The notes beneath the pieces were generated by a model. It did not search any database and was not told where the DNA came from. It was given only the letters and a program-made list of their open reading frames with translations. Shown piece by piece: positions 59,457 through 64,000 of a stretch of 64,000 nucleotides of DNA (position 1 is its first letter; each line of letters opens with the position of its first letter). The stretch is from Mactra quadrangularis (lineage: Eukaryota; Mollusca; Bivalvia; Venerida; Mactridae). Location: assembly GCA_025267735.1 (NCBI GenBank), contig CM046307.1:37253231-37317230 (forward strand), given 5' to 3'. The position numbers and the translations under genes were made by a program.

Positions 59457-59846
59457 ACTGAATTTTTCTCAAAGAAATTATAATTATTGACTGATTTTTT
59501 CTCAAAGAAATTATTATTATTGACTGATTTTTTCTCAAAGAAATTATAATTTTTGACTGAAATTTTCTCAAAGAAATTATTATTATTGACTGATTTTTCT
59601 CAAAGAAATTATAATTATTGACTGAATTTTTCTCAAAGAAATTATAATTATTTACTGAAATTTTCTCAAAGAAATTATTATTATTGACTGATTTTTCTCA
59701 AAGAAATTATTATTATTGACTGATTTTTCTCAAAGAAATTATTATTATTGACTGATTTTTCTTAAAGAAATTATAATTATTTACTGAAATTTTCTAAAGA
59801 AATTATTATTATTGACTGAATTTTCTCAAAGAAATTATTATTATTT
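59457..59846. repeat. Minisatellite: twelve ~32-bp units with TTTCTCAAAGAAATTA core
   Basis: TTTCTCAAAGAAATTA followed by (T/A)AATTATT(G/T)ACTGA recurs about every 31-34 bp, twelve times. The units alternate between TTATTATTGACTG and ATAATTATTGACTG forms. Each core has TTTCT/AGAAA arms around CAA. The regular spacing is tandem, without unique spacers, so it is not a CRISPR array. Confidence 0.95.
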
Positions 59847-59991
59847 TAATTACCTGTATTTAGTTATTACCTTTATATCATTCTCGTACCCCGAGGTTAT
59901 CAAGATTCTCGATCTAGAGAATCTTAATAGCCTCTGAAAACGAGAATGCCTTTATATTTAATTCAAATGATTGTTGTCTTCAATCGCAACC

Positions 59992-60172
59992 GCCCGGCTA
60001 GCTCAGTTAGTAGCACGCTAGTCTACTGATCGTGGGGTCGTGGGTTCGATTCCCGGGCAGGGCATACTTTCGTGGAGCTTGGTCGTGAAGAAGAAGTGAG
60101 TTGGTTGACTGACCGCCGTTATATGCCCTATACAATGTGTTGCTACGGCGTTAAACCCAACAAAAACAAAAA
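59992..60172 (+). mobile_element. tRNA-derived SINE, copy 2
   Basis: GCCCGGCTAGCTCAGTTAGT (A box), GTGGGTTCGATTCCCGGGCA (B box in a paired arm), then GACTGACCGCCGTTATATGC, GTTGCTACGGCGTTAAACCC and AACAAAAACAAAAA. The head pairs better than copy 1, so this is the better-preserved promoter. It lacks about 120 bp of the body present in copy 1. Confidence 0.92.
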
Positions 60173-60822
60173 CTTCAGTCGCCTACGGCTCTATATCACG
60201 TTTCGTTTAAACAAATCAGCTAAGTTTTATTTTGTAAGGGAGATAAATCTACTCTACTTGTATCATTTATAACTGAATTGCACACCTTTCATCACTCTTT
60301 GAACCATTTGATCGTTTACTTTTCATTTATAATATCATATATCGTACATGTTCTATTTATTTTTTAAACAGTATCTTTGAATAATTTACATGTATATTAC
60401 CATATTGTATAGGTCCATTTCAAGATATAACCTCATTTGATGTTAAATTTCATTCTGTATAATATTTGGTTTTGACCCTCTCAGCATTACATATGTGTAC
60501 GTAAAAACTTATGTTTCAATTACGTCCGTATATTGGCCTGGGTATTTTTTCGGTTTTCATTTGCTTTCCATTGTACCTGGCACATGTTCAACCTATAACA
60601 AACATGTTGTGATGTCAACAGATTGTGATGTACCTTTTCAAGGAATTATTTGTATAATTTGTAATTAAAATGATATAGAGGACGAATTTATTTCTATATG
60701 TTTCAAACTTTTCTTTTGTACGTTAAGATATTTGAAAATCGCAAACTATCAAGAATATCGAATTAGTAATTTCTGAAAAAATACCATCTATGTAAGGGGG
60801 CACTTTGATAAGATCTTCACCA
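60173..60822. other. Intergenic, nothing recognised
   Basis: AT-rich sequence; no coding or repeat signal supported. Confidence 0.5.
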
Positions 60823-60823
60823 T

Positions 60824-61164
60824 GGTGGCAATACCACGTGACTATGGCATCCCAAATGCTAATTAAGGTTTCAAGAAGAAAAAGGTACCACCGTTATTTC
60901 TATTAAAAAAGACGACGATTTGTCACTGTAGCACGCTGAAAAGGAATGAATTTCTATGGGGCTTGCAAAAAGTATAATATTGGCGTTGAAGGTGTGATGC
61001 ACAGCAATTAGTACACACTTTTCTGTTGAGCCTCGCGTATGTGTCATTAAAATCTAACAAGAATTTTAAAACATACAGCTCTTTGAAACGAGGCTGATAT
61101 TTTACCGTTTTCTTCTGGAAACCGTAGCACTTGTGATGACTTAGTCACGTGGTATTGCAACAGT
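60824..61164. mobile_element. TIR element with GCAATACCACGTGACTA ends
   Basis: GGTGGCAATACCACGTGACT at the left and AGTCACGTGGTATTGCAACA at the right are inverted; AGGTTTCAAGAAGAAAA / TTTTCTTCTGGAAACC pair further in. A partial relative is at about 52010-52080 (GTGGCAATTCCACGTGATTA, GTCAAGAAGAAAAA). Noncoding. Confidence 0.82.
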
Positions 61165-61492
61165 GTTCTAGCTATTACCTCAATTTTCAATTCTCTTTTC
61201 CAATCGGAATAACTTGATAATAAATCTGCATCAGTTTGATCGTTTTTTACATACTGAATGATATGCTGTGACGTTGTACGAGATTTTTATAAGTTGTTTT
61301 GCATTTACATTGGTGGTACGGAGTACAGCTTAAGTCCAGTAGTAAATAAGCAGTTTTGTTCTGTTCTTGTTGCTGTGTTATACAAAAGTAACTCAGTCCG
61401 GATTGTGATGATGAGAATGTATTATTGTACTTTTGTCATTTAATAATAAGCCATTTCAATGATTGTTCATTACAGCACATAAATTATTGCTA

Positions 61493-61887
61493 TAGTCCAA
61501 CAGAATTAACCTGAGCTTGAACTACCTAATTAAAATAATTACACACTTCACTTACATTAAATCGTGAGTTTCCGAATGCGGGTATACGATTATACACGTG
61601 TTTATAACAACCGATGTGAGTATAAATCAATTTATTAAAAGTGGCATGTTATTGTACTTTTAATTTTGGACACATTAGTTTTTGGGTAAACAAGTATGTC
61701 AGCAGTATTATGGCACAGTTTCAATGTATTTATTCTTATGAAAACAACATTAATTGTTCAGTACGTGTATTTTGCCGAAAGCTTCCGATATAGCTCGATT
61801 TACAAACGAAGACAAAAATAGACTGTAAATACTGAGTTTAATATATTCTTGCATAAAGGTCAAGCTCAGGTTAATTCTGTTGGACTA
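61493..61887. mobile_element. TA-flanked MITE with TAGTCCAACAGAATTAACC ends
   Basis: TAGTCCAACAGAATTAACCT + GAGCTTGA opens, and its near-perfect inverse TCAAGCTC + AGGTTAATTCTGTTGGACTA closes the element, with TA on both sides. Inside the right end, TTCTTGCATAAAGGTCA resembles the family at 585 and 19672. Noncoding. Confidence 0.88.
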
Positions 61888-61998
61888 TACTTATATATAA
61901 GATTGATAAACCATGTTCATAAATAGTTTAATTTTACGTTGAATGTATAAGTGGTTAAGATGCATGTAATAATCCGTGCTTTGTTATAGAAAGAAAAA

Positions 61999-62410
61999 GG
62001 GACTTTAGTCAGTTATCCTTCCCTGATAAAATCTGAAGCAATCCAATTAGGGACTTTAGTCAGTTATCTTTCCCTGATAAAATCTAAAGCAATGCAATTG
62101 GTAAGTAGGTCCTATCAGTTGGAATCCTTGGATTTTATCATTGAAGTCCTATGTAAGGATAATAAAATATTTCATCTAATATCTTTCTTGTTGATAAAGA
62201 TATTGACAGAAGTGATGAAATTTAGATAGTTCTTTATTTTCAAAATACTTAGCTTGAATTTCAAACAAATTAAATGATTTGCAAAAAAAGTTATTAAAGA
62301 TTAATTTTGGCAAATTGACATTGAAAAGTAAGGGTAAAATTCGAGTAATCCAACTAATTGGACCTACATATTTTAAGAGTAAACGAGGGAAAATAACTGA
62401 CTAAAGTCCC
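61999..62410. mobile_element. GGGACTTTAGTCAG MITE, copy 2, with a duplicated left end
   Basis: The right end ACTGACTAAAGTCCC is followed by TAA. The left end occurs twice, at 61999 and 62050, 51 bp apart (GGGACTTTAGTCAGTTATC, CTTTCCCTGATAAAATCT). Inner text matches the reverse of 46858-47260 (AGGTCCTA, GGATTTTATCA, TAGATAGTTCTTTA, CCAACTAATTGGACCTA). Confidence 0.88.
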
Positions 62411-62413
62411 TAA

Positions 62414-64000
62414 TTATGCTTACATAGATAAAACATGCATAATAATATATGGACTACCTCTGCAATAAAGTATTACACATGTATGTAAATCTTAATACAA
62501 ATTATCACACAATTACAATAAAGATATTCAATTATAATGTTGTCATGACAATAAAATTTATGTTTGATGTATGTTTTATGTGTTCTGCTTAATTTTGGTA
62601 AACTTAGTATTAAGTCTATTAAGTCTATTAAGTCTTTCAGAAAATTGGACGGCAGTTAACAGAATGAATGGGAATATATTTTAACTACATTCAGTGTGAC
62701 CATGCAAGAGTATCATTAATTCAATGTCGAGCTTCAGCCTGTGAAAGTTGATCTGAGGCAAAATTAGATTTAAAGGTACTAGTTCACTTAATTGATTAAG
62801 ATTTTTCAAAATTTTCAAAATACCATTCACGGCAATTCTCAATACGAAGGTCCATTTGGGAATGTGAATATGTGAAAAATCAACTTTAAATACAACACTT
62901 TTAAATGATTTTTTTATTATTATGCATGTATCAGGGATGTAAATCTAATTTTCTGGATGCATAACTATCTTATTGCCAGTGCTATGGCCATATAAAGAGG
63001 GTAAGGTGTAAACATTTTTCTATTCGCTTTTAACATCCGATTTTGTACCCTCATTACAGACAGTAAAGACGAAAATACAAACATCTTCTTCCGTACACAA
63101 TAAAATGGTTTGGTTTTGAACAATTATACATGTCTTTGTCTAAAAATAAAAAATCGACTACGATGACTTCTTAATTAAGTCATTACATCCCACTGAACTT
63201 TAGGAACACTTTTCAATGCTAAGGGTAAAATCAAGACTGTAATCATTGGTGACAATCTAATTGTTTTATATTATTTGTGGACGTCACAATGATAACCTGC
63301 TGTTTCTTATACTTCACTTTAATCATTGACGATACAAAAAATGTACATATTACCTGTGATAAGCCACATACTTAAAATACGCGTATATGTATAAAGAACA
63401 GGTGCTACGGTAACGGAAATTTTATATTGATTATATAAGGTTAAAACATAGTCAAACCCACCAAGTCTTTAACTGAACCAACAAATGTGTTACTTTATAG
63501 TTGCATTTTATTTCTAAGTCAAATAGCTTACACGAATACAACATATTTTTTCCATATAGTATGGTCTATATACATAATCAAAAAATACGACAAGTATAAC
63601 AAACGAATTATTAATTTGAAAACTTGAATGCTTTTGTTCAAACAGATGACGTGATTCAGTTGAAACATAAAGCTAAGACACTGATTAAGGATGAGCGAGA
63701 TCATAACTCGGTAAAACAACGCTTATCCGCAAAAACAACATAGTAACGGAAATTTTGTTCACAGAGATATCTGCCACCTGACATTATTTTATCTCTGCAA
63801 TAATATTTAACAAAATGACGAGTACGTGATTTTAATATGTTCGTATCTTTTCAATTCAGTGAACTGATATACATGTATATATGATATAAAGAGGATATTG
63901 AGAGGGTCCCGATCGAGGAGTCATGGCCACTCACATGAGAAATATATTGTAAGGGCATCTGACACAAAATCTATTGATACGTTTATCTGTATAAAAGTGT
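62414..64000. other. Intergenic end of window
   Basis: AT-rich. Contains a triple TTAAGTCTA unit near 62609-62632 and one end related to the TTAA-bounded element (TTTAAAGGTACTAGTTCACT at about 62770). A 63-codon minus frame at 63528-63719 is not recognisable. No gene supported. Confidence 0.5.

Noticed and set aside
59457..59846. Regular 32-bp repetition that could be read as a CRISPR array
   Set aside because: Units are contiguous with no unique spacers, and the context is eukaryotic; it is a minisatellite.
59992..60064. Possible functional tRNA-Lys gene
   Set aside because: The A and B boxes are good but the anticodon arm does not fold as in a tRNA and the sequence continues into a SINE body shared with 14741.

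Overview
The window is AT-rich metazoan nuclear DNA: coding sequence is split into short exons with GT...AG junctions, introns are long, and most of the sequence is short non-autonomous DNA transposons, tRNA-derived SINEs and minisatellites. The repeat style (CCGTAAAACCCAAAC-type LINE tail, tRNA-Lys-headed SINE with a GTTAAACCCAACAAAAAC tail, TCCGTCCGTCCG repeats, 'gaccttgacctttg'-type tandem repeats) suggests a mollusc, most likely a bivalve. That is inference, not proof.

Two genes are supported, both on the + strand. (1) Positions 1678-8293 hold the last three coding exons of a gene whose C-terminus resembles RIC1, the RAB6A-GEF complex partner 1. All three joins are in phase and the frame ends at a TGA at 8291, with AATAAA at 8363. 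(2) Positions 33620-56924 hold a TGF-beta superfamily ligand in at least five coding exons: signal peptide, propeptide, RSGR cleavage site, and a 113-residue mature domain with the seven-cysteine knot ending CGCR. The mature domain is divergent. Two of its four exon joins do not agree in phase when the strongest splice sites are used (37665/46668 and 55429/56320), so an exon may be missing, weaker sites may be used, or the copy may carry an indel.

Layout: 1-8.4 kb, RIC1-like 3' end with repeat-filled introns; 8.4-33.4 kb, intergenic, almost entirely mobile-element debris; 33.6-57 kb, the TGF-beta ligand with introns full of MITEs, foldback elements and a 1.4-kb composite inverted-repeat element; 57-58.1 kb, a decayed Tc1/mariner copy starting 27 bp after the ligand stop codon; 58.1-64 kb, intergenic with a 32-bp minisatellite, a SINE and three terminal-inverted-repeat (TIR) elements.

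Much of the repeat fraction can be resolved to exact ends by matching terminal inverted repeats to target-site duplications (TSDs): a four-copy ~390-bp family with 9-bp TSDs, a second 9-bp-TSD family beginning CATTCGGAAC, several families with 8-bp (hAT-like) TSDs, TA-flanked mariner-like families, and a TAA-flanked GGGACTTTAGTCAG family. Nested insertions give relative ages. No bacterial-type system, CRISPR array, rRNA or functional tRNA gene was seen.
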